The notes under the pieces: model-generated | What the model was told of the DNA's origin: nothing | Databases searched by the model: none | Seen by the model: the letters and a program-made list of their open reading frames with translations, nothing else | Made by a program: the position numbers and the translations under genes | Part shown: positions 17,825-26,731 of the stretch, one piece after another | Numbering within the stretch: position 1 is the first letter of the stretch | How the letters are laid out: each line of letters begins with the position of its first letter | From: Rhodospirillales bacterium | Lineage (GTDB): Bacteria > Pseudomonadota > Gammaproteobacteria > Nevskiales > Nevskiaceae | Direction: 5' to 3' | Length of the DNA stretch: 64,000 nt | Assembly: GCA_903970615.1 (NCBI GenBank) | Contig: CAJCJH010000043.1 | Span: forward strand, 1 to 64,000

Positions 17825-17867
17825 ACTCCGCAGCGATCGTCCGCGGTATTCATCGCATGAGGCAGAA

Positions 17868-19172
17868 GTGAGCCAGAAGATTCAATCGATTCGCGGCATG
17901 AATGATCTGCTGCCGCAGGATGCCGACGTCTGGCAGCATCTACAGGCGATTGCAGCGGAAGTATTCGCAGCTTATGGCTACCGCGAGCTGCGTGTGCCGG
18001 TGGTGGAGCGCACTGATCTGTTCAAGCGCGCGGTCGGCGAAGTCACTGACGTGGTCGAAAAGGAGATGTACACCTTCGAGGATCGCGGCGGTGAAAGTCT
18101 GAGCCTGCGGCCGGAGCTAACCGCTGGCATTGTCCGCGCAGGCATCGAGCATGGCCTGCTCTACAACCAGCAGCAGCGCGTCTGGAGTTCCGGCCCGGTG
18201 TTTCGCTACGAGCGCCCGCAGGCCGGGCGTTATCGCCAGTTTCATCAGCTCGATGTCGAAGCGTTTGGTCTGCCGGGGCCGGATGTCGATATCGAAATTA
18301 TCGCACTCGCGGCGCGCCTGTGGCAGCGGCTCGGCGTCAGTGGCTTCCGCTTACAGATCAATTCGCTCGGCACGCCGGAATCGCGCCTGCGTTATCGCGC
18401 CGCGCTCACCGATTACCTGCGCAGCCACGAAGCCGCGCTCGACGACGATTCCCAACGACGGCTCGCCAGCAATCCGCTACGCGTGCTCGACAGCAAAGTG
18501 CCGGCAACGCGCGAAATCGTCACGCATGCGCCGAGCTTGCTCGATCATCTGGATGCCGAATCTGCCGAGCATTTCATCGCGCTGCGGCGCGGCCTCGATC
18601 TGCTCGGCATCGGCTATCAAGTCAATCCGCGACTCGTGCGCGGTCTCGACTACTACACGCGCACGGTGTTCGAGTGGACCACCGATCAGCTCGGTGCGCA
18701 GGATGCGGTTTGTGCCGGCGGCCGTTACGACGGCTTGGTTGCGCATCTGGGCGGTGCTTCCACGCCGGGAATCGGTTTTGCGATCGGCATGGAGCGCCTG
18801 ATCGCACTGATGAATCTGCAGCAAGCGCCGGTGCCCGCGCACGCGCCGCAAATTTATTTTTGCCGCTTCGGCTTGCAAGCGGAAACCGCAGCGGTCGCGT
18901 TGGCCGAACAATTGCGCGATGAATGGCCGGCATTACGGCTGGTGCTGAATGCGGGTGGCGGTAAACTCGGCGCGCAGTTGAAGCGCGCCGATGCCAGCGG
19001 CGCGCGCTTCGCGTTGATCCTCGGCGACGACGAGGCCGCGCAGCGGACAGTTCAAGTAAAATCGCTGCGTGGCGAAGGTGAACCGGTTTCGATCGGCTGG
19101 CCGGATCTGCTGCAACATCTGGCCCCGCGCCTCGGTTTGAGCGCCACGGTCCCTATCGACATCACTGAATAA
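17868..19172 (+). CDS. hisS: Histidyl-tRNA synthetase
   Basis: HisRS charges tRNA-His with histidine. The start is read as the GTG at 17868, with GAGG 6 bases upstream, giving 434 aa beginning (M)SQKIQSIRGMNDLLP. The longer frame from 17697 overlaps rodZ and is not family-like. Class II motifs are visible: LRPELTAGIVRA (motif 2 area), FRYERPQAGRYRQFHQLD, and the histidine-specific RGLDYYTRTVFEW. The C-terminal anticodon-binding domain begins around residue 330 (PQIYFCRFG). Confidence 0.97.
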   Translation: MSQKIQSIRGMNDLLPQDADVWQHLQAIAAEVFAAYGYRELRVPVVERTDLFKRAVGEVTDVVEKEMYTFEDRGGESLSLRPELTAGIVRAGIEHGLLYNQQQRVWSSGPVFRYERPQAGRYRQFHQLDVEAFGLPGPDVDIEIIALAARLWQRLGVSGFRLQINSLGTPESRLRYRAALTDYLRSHEAALDDDSQRRLASNPLRVLDSKVPATREIVTHAPSLLDHLDAESAEHFIALRRGLDLLGIGYQVNPRLVRGLDYYTRTVFEWTTDQLGAQDAVCAGGRYDGLVAHLGGASTPGIGFAIGMERLIALMNLQQAPVPAHAPQIYFCRFGLQAETAAVALAEQLRDEWPALRLVLNAGGGKLGAQLKRADASGARFALILGDDEAAQRTVQVKSLRGEGEPVSIGWPDLLQHLAPRLGLSATVPIDITE

Positions 19173-19177
19173 TCAAC

Positions 19178-19819
19178 GTGACTACCCATTTCGACGACGA
19201 AGCCCAGCTCGAACAATTGCAGCGCTGGTGGAAGGAAAACTGGCAGCCGCTCGCAAGTGGTCTGGCACTCGGGCTCGCCGCCATTTTTGGCTGGCAGGCG
19301 TGGACGCGCCATCAGGACATGCAGGCCGGCGCAGCCTCGCATCTGTTCGAGGATCTGCGCCGCGCCGTCGATGCCGGCAAGTTCGACGAAGCCGTGCCGA
19401 TGGCCGCGCGTTTGCAGCAGGATTTTGCCGGCACGCCGTACGCGGTCGATGGTCAGTTGAAAATGGCGCAGGCCGCATTCGACGACGGCAAGCTCGACGA
19501 CGCCAGCGCGCGTTTGCAATGGGCCGAGCAGAATGCGAAGGACGATGCCATGCGCAGCCTGGTGAAATTGCGCCTCGCGCGAGTGCTGTGGCAGCAGGCC
19601 AAACCCGACGATGCGTTGCAACTGCTAAACAATGCAGAACCAGCGTACGCGCCTTTAGTCGCTGAGCTGCGCGGCGACATCCTGCTCGCCAAAGGCGATC
19701 GCAACGGCGCCAGAGATGCCTATGCTGACGCCCTTAAAACACTCGCCGCCGACTCGCCCGCGCGCGACGGCCTGCAATACAAGTTCGACGATCTGGCTGT
19801 GGCCACGGTGAAATCCTGA
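19178..19819 (+). CDS. yfgM: YfgM, ancillary SecYEG/periplasmic chaperone-network protein
   Basis: YfgM is a single-span inner-membrane protein with a periplasmic TPR domain, linked in E. coli to SecYEG and PpiD. The 213-aa product starts with GTG 5 bases after hisS. It has the cytoplasmic QLEQLQRWWKENW, a span at about residues 24-41 (LASGLALGLAAIFGWQAW) and a periplasmic helical-repeat region (TPR_21). The last codon overlaps the bamB ATG. The hisS-yfgM-bamB-der order is the classic arrangement. Confidence 0.93.
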   Translation: MTTHFDDEAQLEQLQRWWKENWQPLASGLALGLAAIFGWQAWTRHQDMQAGAASHLFEDLRRAVDAGKFDEAVPMAARLQQDFAGTPYAVDGQLKMAQAAFDDGKLDDASARLQWAEQNAKDDAMRSLVKLRLARVLWQQAKPDDALQLLNNAEPAYAPLVAELRGDILLAKGDRNGARDAYADALKTLAADSPARDGLQYKFDDLAVATVKS

Positions 19820-21015
19820 TGCTTAGTTACCGTCGTTCTTCAGCTGGTCAGTCGTACTTTGGAAATAGATATTTCAGAACTGCGTTGATCGCAACCTGCG
19901 TGCTGCTGGCCGCAGGTTGCTCGCACAAGGGCAAGATCAAGCAGCCGACCAAGCTGGTCGAGATCAAGAATCCGGCAGTGCTGCCGGTTGAAGTCTGGTC
20001 CGATAGCGTCGGTAAAGGCAGCGGCAAGGACTACACCGGCCTGCGCATTGCGGTGGGTGTGGATGCGATTTATACCGCTGAAATCGGCGGCTCGGTTTAC
20101 GCGATCGATCCGAAAACCGGCAAGCGCATCTGGCGAACTAAAACGAAGTCGCCGATCGTCGGCGGCCCGAGCGTGGCGGGCAATCTGGTGCTGGTCGGCA
20201 CCGCCGATGCGCAGGTGATCGCGCTGAAGCGATCGACCGGCGAACAGGTCTGGCGTGCGCAGGCGTCCAGCGAAGTGCAGGACGCGCCCGCAGCGGCCGG
20301 CAACATGGTGGTGGTGAAGGCCAGCGATGGCCGCGAATACGGCCTCGATGCCGATACCGGCGAACGCCGCTGGGCGTTCGATCGCACCGTGCCGGGCTTG
20401 ACGCTACGCGGCCTTTCGGCACCGCTGATCATCGGCAATCGCGTTTATATCGGCTTCGATAGCGGCAAGCTTGTCGCGCTCAATCTGACCGATGGCGACG
20501 TCGTCTGGGAACAAGTAATTTCGGTGCCGACCGGCCGCACCGAACTGGCGCGTTTCACCGATATCGACGCCGATCTGCTGCCCGCACAAAACGGCCTGTT
20601 CGTAGTGACTTACGGCGGCGACCTCGCCTTGCTCGACCCGGATACCGGCGAAAGCCGCTGGCGTCGTTCGATCAAAAGCTACACCGGCATGGTGCTCGGT
20701 GGCGATAAATTATTCGTCACCGATGCCGATGGCCTGGTGTGGGCGCTCGACGCCGAAACCGGCGCCGCCGCGTGGAAGCAGGAAGGCTTGAAATATCGTT
20801 ATCTGTCGCCGCCGGCTTACTACAAAGGCTACGTCGTTGTCGGCGACATGAAGGGCTACCTGCATTGGCTCTCGCCGAGCGACGGCAGCCTCGTCGGTCG
20901 CACGCGCCTTGGCAGCGGCCCGATCATCGCGCCGCCCGCGGTGTCGGATGATCTGCTGTATGTGATGACCGCTTCCGGCAAGCTCGCGGCTTTCGATATC
21001 AAGCCGCCTAAATAA
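19819..21015 (+). CDS. bamB: Outer-membrane assembly lipoprotein BamB
   Basis: BamB is the beta-propeller lipoprotein of the BAM complex. The 398-aa product has a signal peptide with lipobox LLAAGC (Cys near 34). Eight-bladed PQQ-like repeats follow, for example GGSVYAIDPKTGKRIWRTK, DAQVIALKRSTGEQVWRA and GLVWALDAETGAAAWKQ. The start overlaps the yfgM stop (TGATG). Its length is close to E. coli BamB (392 aa). Confidence 0.95.
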   Translation: MLSYRRSSAGQSYFGNRYFRTALIATCVLLAAGCSHKGKIKQPTKLVEIKNPAVLPVEVWSDSVGKGSGKDYTGLRIAVGVDAIYTAEIGGSVYAIDPKTGKRIWRTKTKSPIVGGPSVAGNLVLVGTADAQVIALKRSTGEQVWRAQASSEVQDAPAAAGNMVVVKASDGREYGLDADTGERRWAFDRTVPGLTLRGLSAPLIIGNRVYIGFDSGKLVALNLTDGDVVWEQVISVPTGRTELARFTDIDADLLPAQNGLFVVTYGGDLALLDPDTGESRWRRSIKSYTGMVLGGDKLFVTDADGLVWALDAETGAAAWKQEGLKYRYLSPPAYYKGYVVVGDMKGYLHWLSPSDGSLVGRTRLGSGPIIAPPAVSDDLLYVMTASGKLAAFDIKPPK

Positions 21016-21085
21016 TTCTTCGGCGCTACACGCGCTACATTCCGGCAATGCTTTTTGCGCGCCATTCCGGCATGCTGCGCGTCCC

Positions 21086-22525
21086 ATGACGCTGCCCAAC
21101 ATTGAATCCTCTGCTGAATCGCCGCCGAAATCGCTGCCGGTGCTGGCATTGGTTGGGCGTCCAAACGTCGGCAAGAGCACGCTGTTCAACCGCTTTACCA
21201 ACACGCGCGATGCGCTGGTAGCGGATTTTCCCGGGCTGACGCGCGACCGTCAGTATGGTCATGGCGTGTTCGAGGATCGGCGCTTCATCGTCGTCGATAC
21301 CGGCGGGCTGATGCCGGAATCCAGCGACGCGTTGGCGCTGCTGGCCGAACAGCAGGCGCGCATTGCGATCGACGATGCGGATGTGGTGCTGTTCCTGGTG
21401 GATGCCACGGCCGGCCTGCTGCCTTCGGATCGTGACATCGCCGAAACTCTGCGCAAGCTCGGCAAACCGGTGCGGCTACTGGCGAACAAGGCCGAAGGCA
21501 TGGGCCGCTCGCGTGTCGCCGATTTTTATGCGCTGGGCCTCGGCGATCCGCTGCCGGTGTCGGCCGAACATGGTGATGGCATCGCAGCCTTGCTGCGCGA
21601 ATTGCTGGCGCAGGCGCCGGAAGTGGATCACACGCCGCTGCCCGACGACGGCACCATTCGAGTCGCCATCGTCGGGCGTCCGAACGCGGGCAAATCCACC
21701 TTGCTGAATCGGCTGATCGGCGAAGAGCGCGTGTTGTCGTCGGATCAACCGGGCACCACGCGCGATGCGATTTCGGTGAAATTCGAATGGAACGGCACGC
21801 CGTTCGAGCTGATCGATACCGCTGGCATCCGCCGCCGCGCGCGCATCACCGAAGTGATCGAGAAATTTTCGATCGTGAAAGCCTTGCAGGCGATCGAGCG
21901 CGCGCATGTGGTGATTGCGATGGTCGATGCGCACGAGGAAATCGGCACGCAGGACGCGCGGCTGATGGGCCTGATCGCGCATCACGGCCGCGCGATGGTG
22001 CTGGCGGTGAACAAGTGGGACGGCCTCGAAACCGACGGACGCAAATCAGTGCGCGAGATGGTGGATTACCGTCTGCCGTTTCTGGATTTCGTGCCGCTGC
22101 ATTTCGTCTCCGCGCTGCATGGCTCGGGCTTGCGCGAACTGATGCGCGACGTGGTCGCGGCTTATCAGGCGACGACACGCGATCTGCCCACCGCCGAACT
22201 CAACAAGGTGCTGGAAAAAGCCGTCGAACGGCACGCGCCGCACGCGGTGCTCGGCCGCCGCATCAAGCTGCGTTATGCGAATCAGGTCGGCCGCAATCCG
22301 CCCGCGATCTTGATCCACGGCAACCAGACCGAGAAGATCAAGGATTCGTACAAGAGCTATCTGGCGAATGTTTTCCGCGAAGCCTTCAAGCTCAAGGGTG
22401 TGCCGCTGCGGCTCGAATTCCGCACCGGCGACAACCCCTTCAAAGGCCGCAAGAACGAACTCACTGCGCGCCAGCAGATGAAGCGCAAACGGCTGATGGC
22501 GCAGTCTAAAAAAAGCAGACGTTGA
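21086..22525 (+). CDS. der: Ribosome-assembly GTPase Der (EngA)
   Basis: Der is a double GTPase needed for 50S subunit maturation. The 479-aa product has first G-domain motifs GRPNVGKSTLFNR (24-36), DTGG and NKAEG. Second-domain motifs are GRPNAGKSTLLNR (about 198), DTAGIRRRARI and NKWDG. A C-terminal KH-like domain follows with ILIHGNQTEKIKDSYKSYL, and the end is basic (KRKRLMAQSKKSRR). An N-terminal extension of about 18 residues precedes the first G domain. It ends the conserved block and converges on a minus-strand gene 24 bases away. Confidence 0.97.
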   Translation: MTLPNIESSAESPPKSLPVLALVGRPNVGKSTLFNRFTNTRDALVADFPGLTRDRQYGHGVFEDRRFIVVDTGGLMPESSDALALLAEQQARIAIDDADVVLFLVDATAGLLPSDRDIAETLRKLGKPVRLLANKAEGMGRSRVADFYALGLGDPLPVSAEHGDGIAALLRELLAQAPEVDHTPLPDDGTIRVAIVGRPNAGKSTLLNRLIGEERVLSSDQPGTTRDAISVKFEWNGTPFELIDTAGIRRRARITEVIEKFSIVKALQAIERAHVVIAMVDAHEEIGTQDARLMGLIAHHGRAMVLAVNKWDGLETDGRKSVREMVDYRLPFLDFVPLHFVSALHGSGLRELMRDVVAAYQATTRDLPTAELNKVLEKAVERHAPHAVLGRRIKLRYANQVGRNPPAILIHGNQTEKIKDSYKSYLANVFREAFKLKGVPLRLEFRTGDNPFKGRKNELTARQQMKRKRLMAQSKKSRR

Positions 22526-22549
22526 TTTTTTAAGTTGATGCAATCCGCG

Positions 22550-23176
22550 CTACAAGGTTGGCGCTTGCCAGACGACAACAAGACCATTTTCGAAAACAAC
22601 ACTACCGCGAACCCCGTAATCACATTTACCATATTGCCACGCAATACGACCATTTTTGACGACGTTGTAGTGCTCCGGTCCGAGCAAGTCCTCTACATCT
22701 GCAGGCGACAGCCCTTTTGCCAATAGCGACCAGTTTGCAGACTGCTTCCAAGGCACGTTATGTGGCGAGTTATTACCGCACCCTGTCGCGATATAGCGGT
22801 CTTCGGGTCGTGGCGCCCCTACTGGAACAAGCTTGTAACCGGGTGGGGCGATTAGAGCTGATGCTTCTGTTTGTGTATTGATCGATGCTGCAGACGACGG
22901 GACTAGCGGTGCAGACATCAGCCTGGATGACGCTGCGGGAGTAGCAGCTACGTCCCCCGCGGCGACTCTCGTATGGGCTGGCCCATTCGGCGCCGACGGT
23001 GGATTTGGCGCTGCAGCAGGATTCGCCGCAGCAACTGGACAGCTTTTTTGCAGCGCTTCCAGCTGCGTGCGAAGGCGCGCATTTTCCGCGCGAAGATCAG
23101 CGCTGTCGTCGGCCCGCGTGATCGATATTGGCGCGAGGCACAGCAGGGTCATCAACAAAAAAAGTGAGCGGCGCAT
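22550..23176 (-). CDS. Secreted coiled-coil protein with BamE/SmpA-like C-terminal domain
   Basis: From the ATG at 23176 (MRRSLFLLMTLLCLAPISITRA) the product is 208 aa with a type I signal peptide. A short coiled coil follows (DLRAENARLRTQLEALQKSC), then about 80 residues of Ala/Pro/Ser-rich linker. The C-terminal domain reads LLAKGLSPADVEDLLG, then IAWQYGKC, then GSVVFENGLVVVWQAP. This pattern (dV-x-x-LLG-P, WxYG, V-F-x-x-G-x-V) resembles the BamE/SmpA fold. Three Cys in the mature C-terminal half may form disulfides. There is no lipobox. A role in the envelope is likely; a role in BAM is only suggested by fold. Confidence 0.72.
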   Translation of the reverse strand: MRRSLFLLMTLLCLAPISITRADDSADLRAENARLRTQLEALQKSCPVAAANPAAAPNPPSAPNGPAHTRVAAGDVAATPAASSRLMSAPLVPSSAASINTQTEASALIAPPGYKLVPVGAPRPEDRYIATGCGNNSPHNVPWKQSANWSLLAKGLSPADVEDLLGPEHYNVVKNGRIAWQYGKCDYGVRGSVVFENGLVVVWQAPTL

Positions 23177-23234
23177 GAAAGGTTCATCCTGCAATGTCGA
23201 TGACGTTTATCGTAGCGCGCGCCGTGAAAGATTT

Positions 23235-24416
23235 TTAGGGTGCTTCGGCGCTGATTTCTGGATGGTGTACTACGGCGATCGGTTGGAGCCGGAATGCGCG
23301 TCGCGCCACCGTCACCGAGAACGCGGCGGCAAGCGCGATCAAGCCCACCACGCCGGGCCAGCCAAAGTGCTCGAACAGTGGCGCGGGCAGTACGCCACCG
23401 ACACTGCCGCCGAGGTAATAGCAGGTGACATACAGCCCGACGGCCGTAGCGCGCGCATGCGCTGCCGCTTCACCGACGAAGCTGGTGGCGGCGGTCTGGG
23501 CGACGAAAATCGCGGCGGAGAAAAGGCACAGGCCGACGACGATCGCCGGCAAATGCGCCGCCAGCGTCAGCAGCAAACCGCTGACCGCGACACTCCATGC
23601 AATGGCCAGCGTGCGGAAATGGCCGAGGCGATTGAGGATGCGGCCGGACATTGGCGTGACCACGATGCCAACCAGGTAAACCGTGAACAACGCGGAGAGC
23701 GCAGCTGGCCCGAGGTTGAACGGCGGCTCCGCCAGTCGCAGAGTGACGTAGGTGAAGCCGCCGACCAGCGCGAACAGAATCGCAAAACCTGCGGCGTAAG
23801 CGCCGCGCAGGCGCGGATCGCGCAACAGCTCGAAGGGTGATGTGCGCACAGCGGCTGGTTCCCGATAGCGCTGTTCCTGCGGCAGCCAGCGGCGGATCAG
23901 CCAGGCCACTCCGAACTGCATGCCTGCCAGCGCCAGCAAGGCCACGCGCCAGCCGGCAAATTCACCGACGACTCCAGCCAGCAGGCGTCCGCAAAAGCCG
24001 CCGCCGACGGTGCCGGCGACATACAGCGCGGTAACGCCACGTGCCTGCACCGCGGGCCATTCATCCGCGGTGTAGGCGACGGTGACGGCGAAGATTCCCG
24101 GCAGGAAAATACCCTCGGCGAAGCGGGCTGCCAGCAAGCAAGCTGGTGTCGGCGATGCGGCCATCAGCAACGTGGGAATCAGCGCCAAAAATGCGGCGCT
24201 GACGATCACCCGGCGGCGGCCGAAACGATCCGCCAGCATGCCGGCGAAAGGTGCAGCGAGGGCAACGCCGAACGTGCCGGCAGAAATCACCAGACCTGCG
24301 AGTGCGGCGTCGTGGCCGAGCCAGCTGCGCAGCAAGGGCAGCAGCGACTGCGGCGCGTACAGTGTCAGGAATGCGGCGGCGCCGGCCAGCGTGACTGCGA
24401 TGCGACGACGATCCAC
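23235..24416 (-). CDS. Major facilitator superfamily transporter
   Basis: The 393-aa inner-membrane protein shows about 12 hydrophobic spans. It has the MFS signature GMLADRFGRRRVIVSAAF after span 2 and a similar loop MSGRILNRLGHFR in the second half. Overall it resembles YnfM/AraJ-type drug or sugar-efflux members. The start is GTG with AAGG 7 bases upstream. No substrate can be assigned. It lies alone between the BamE-like gene and an acyl-CoA dehydrogenase, all on the minus strand. Confidence 0.9.
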   Translation of the reverse strand: MDRRRIAVTLAGAAAFLTLYAPQSLLPLLRSWLGHDAALAGLVISAGTFGVALAAPFAGMLADRFGRRRVIVSAAFLALIPTLLMAASPTPACLLAARFAEGIFLPGIFAVTVAYTADEWPAVQARGVTALYVAGTVGGGFCGRLLAGVVGEFAGWRVALLALAGMQFGVAWLIRRWLPQEQRYREPAAVRTSPFELLRDPRLRGAYAAGFAILFALVGGFTYVTLRLAEPPFNLGPAALSALFTVYLVGIVVTPMSGRILNRLGHFRTLAIAWSVAVSGLLLTLAAHLPAIVVGLCLFSAAIFVAQTAATSFVGEAAAHARATAVGLYVTCYYLGGSVGGVLPAPLFEHFGWPGVVGLIALAAAFSVTVARRAFRLQPIAVVHHPEISAEAP

Positions 24417-24551
24417 GGATAACCTTTATAAAAATTGCGCGAAAAGTGCGCGGCACGATGCGCGCTCAACCCGGATTCGTCGAACGATCGGCGGTCGTAA
24501 AAAGCTTAAACGCTTGCGGCGCCTGTTACTTTTGATCGATGGCCAATCGCC

Positions 24552-25697
24552 TCAGCGCCCGACCAGCGACCTTGCAATCACTTCCTTCATGATCTCGCTG
24601 GTGCCGCCGTAAATGCGTTGAATGCGGGCGTCCGCCCAGTAGCGCGAGATCGGATATTCGGTCATGTAGCCGTAGCCGCCGAACAGTTGCAGGCAGGCGT
24701 CGGTGACGCGGCCTTCCATTTCGGTGGTGGCGAGTTTCACCATCGCGGCCATCGGCACATCGAGCGCTTTTTCTTCGTACAGGCGCGTGCATTTTTCGAT
24801 GAACGCGCGATGCACTTCGATGTCGGTTTTGGCTTTCGCCAACTCGAAGCGCGTGTTCTGGAAGCTGGCGATCGGGTTGCCGAAAGCTTTGCGCGTAGTG
24901 GTGTATTCGATGGTCTTCTGCAGTGCGCCTTCGGCGTGCGCCACCGCGGTGACGGCCAGCGCCAGACGTTCGCGTGCGAGTTCGTCGATCAGATGGCCGA
25001 AGCCGCCGCCGAGCCGGCCGAGCACCGCATTCGCCGGCACCTGCACGTTGTCGAAAAACAGTTCGGACGTATCCGCGCAATGCAGGCCGATCTTGTCCAG
25101 ATTACGGCCGCGCTTGAAGCCCGGCAGCGAGGTGTCCAGCGTGAACAAAGTAGTGCCTTTGCCGCCGGCTTTCGGATCGGTTTTCGCCGCCAGTACGACC
25201 ACGCCGGCATGCTGGCCGTTGGTGATGAAGGTCTTCGAGCCGTTGATGGAATAGCCGCCATCGGCATTCGCAATCGCGCTGGTTTTGATGCTTTGCAGAT
25301 CGGAGCCGGTGCCCGGTTCGGTCATGCCGATCGCGCCGATACACGCGCCGCTCGCCATTTTCGGCAGCCAGTATTTTTTCTGCTCCTCGCTGCCCAGATG
25401 CAGGATGTAAGGTGCTGCGATATCCGAATGCACTGTGAGGTTCGAGGCCAGTGCCAGAAAGCCCATTCGCGCGGCCTCGTACAACACCACCATCGAGAAC
25501 TCGAACGGCGCGCCGATGCCGCCATATTGTTCCGGCTGATCGACGCATAACAAGCCGGCTTCGCCCATTCTCAGATACAAATCTCGCGGCAAAATGCCGG
25601 CTTTTTCCCAGGCTTCGTAATGCGGCTCGACTTCGTCCGCAAGAAAGCGCACGACGTTGTCGCGGAACAGATTCAGCTCGCTGGTTTGGACATCCAT
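24552..25697 (-). CDS. Acyl-CoA dehydrogenase, long-chain/isovaleryl type
   Basis: The 381-aa flavoenzyme has IGMTEPGTGSDLQSIKT near 123-139, ITNGQHAG, and the C-terminal RIYGGTSEIMKEVIARSL. The usual YEGT glutamate is Gly here (IYGGT). The catalytic base is probably Glu256 in AHAEGALQKTIEYTTTRKAFG, aligning with Glu261 of long-chain and Glu254 of isovaleryl enzymes. It is therefore a complete enzyme of that subgroup, not a degenerate one. Its start overlaps the end of the upstream hydrolase by 25 bases, so the two are probably translated from one message. Confidence 0.92.
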   Translation of the reverse strand: MDVQTSELNLFRDNVVRFLADEVEPHYEAWEKAGILPRDLYLRMGEAGLLCVDQPEQYGGIGAPFEFSMVVLYEAARMGFLALASNLTVHSDIAAPYILHLGSEEQKKYWLPKMASGACIGAIGMTEPGTGSDLQSIKTSAIANADGGYSINGSKTFITNGQHAGVVVLAAKTDPKAGGKGTTLFTLDTSLPGFKRGRNLDKIGLHCADTSELFFDNVQVPANAVLGRLGGGFGHLIDELARERLALAVTAVAHAEGALQKTIEYTTTRKAFGNPIASFQNTRFELAKAKTDIEVHRAFIEKCTRLYEEKALDVPMAAMVKLATTEMEGRVTDACLQLFGGYGYMTEYPISRYWADARIQRIYGGTSEIMKEVIARSLVGR

Positions 25698-26644
25698 TGA
25701 TCGGTAACTCGACGAAGAGGGTGATCCGGCATTTTAGACTCTTCCGCCACGCGCTCCAGAAAATCGAAATAGCCGGACAAGCTCGCCTGCGGCGCTTCGA
25801 GCTGTGGATAGTGGCCGATGCCTTCGAGCATCAGCACATCCGCATTCGGAATTTCGTCGCGGTAGGTTTGCGCCATGTGCGCGCCGGAAACCGGATCGAG
25901 CGGTCCGTTGATCAAGCGCAGCGGCACTTCGGTTTTTTGCAGCGCGCCGACCCAGCGCTCACGATATTCGAAGCGCTCGTCCAGATAGCGCACCACCTTG
26001 TAAGCGATGCCCGGGCCACCGTTGTAGGCGATCTGTTGCCAGAACTGCGCGAGTTCATCGAAGCTCGGCCGCGTTGCCGGGCCGAACACGCGCACGAAGG
26101 TGTCGCGGAAGCGATTTTCAGTCAGCAGGAAACGGCTGATCAGCGGGCCGAGCCGCGAGCGCAACAAATTTTGCAGCAGAGTCGGTTTCTGCATTTCCGG
26201 AAAGATGCCGGCATTCAGCAGGCAGGCACTTTCGAGTACCGGTTCCAGACTTTTTTTGCCGCTGCGATCAAGCCCGCGCGCGAGCAGTTCCTGAGTGACA
26301 GTGACGCCGTAATCGTGCGCAAATACGTGGTAACGCTGCACGCCGAGTTCACGCAGCAGCGCTTCCTGCAGGTCGGCCTGATCGAGAATGGTGTAGTCGT
26401 ATTCGCGCGGCTTGGCGGAGTAGCCGAAGCCGATCATGTCGGCGGCGATCACCAGGCTGAAGCGCTCGCGCAAAAATGGCCACAGGTGATGCCAATCCCA
26501 GGAGCTGGTGGGAAAGCCATGAATCAGCAACAGCGCCGGGCCGGGTATGCCGCTATTAGCGGCGTGATAAAAAATCGGATGGCCGCGATGCACCAGATAA
26601 CTGCCGCGTTCGTACCATTTCTTGAAGGTGAGCGGTTCGGCCAA
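25673..26644 (-). CDS. Alpha/beta hydrolase with Asp nucleophile (epoxide hydrolase-like)
   Basis: The 323-aa protein has the oxyanion motif IHGFP (41-45) and the nucleophile elbow AHDYGVTV with Asp111, not Ser. The acid is probably in NGPLDPVSG and the base His in EGIGHYPQLEAP. An Asp nucleophile places it with epoxide hydrolases and haloalkane dehalogenases rather than esterases. The start is a TTG with GGAAG about 7 bases upstream. It overlaps the acyl-CoA dehydrogenase downstream, suggesting a shared catabolic step. The substrate is unknown. Confidence 0.87.
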   Translation of the reverse strand: MAEPLTFKKWYERGSYLVHRGHPIFYHAANSGIPGPALLLIHGFPTSSWDWHHLWPFLRERFSLVIAADMIGFGYSAKPREYDYTILDQADLQEALLRELGVQRYHVFAHDYGVTVTQELLARGLDRSGKKSLEPVLESACLLNAGIFPEMQKPTLLQNLLRSRLGPLISRFLLTENRFRDTFVRVFGPATRPSFDELAQFWQQIAYNGGPGIAYKVVRYLDERFEYRERWVGALQKTEVPLRLINGPLDPVSGAHMAQTYRDEIPNADVLMLEGIGHYPQLEAPQASLSGYFDFLERVAEESKMPDHPLRRVTDQWMSKPAS

Positions 26645-26731
26645 AGGCTGCTTCCGGCGATCGAGCGTTGCCGAATCCTCGCATAAACGCGGCTTGCATG
26701 GCAGCGCTGGCGACGCCGCTCGGTCAATTAC

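Noticed and set aside
17697-17867. N-terminal extension of hisS into rodZ
   Set aside because: It is an alternative frame of the rodZ C-terminus. The GTG at 17868 has a GAGG site and the family-like start.
25640-25697. Loss of catalytic Glu in the second acyl-CoA dehydrogenase (IYGGT instead of YEGT)
   Set aside because: Long-chain and isovaleryl types use a Glu in another helix. Glu256 aligns with it, so the enzyme is not degenerate.
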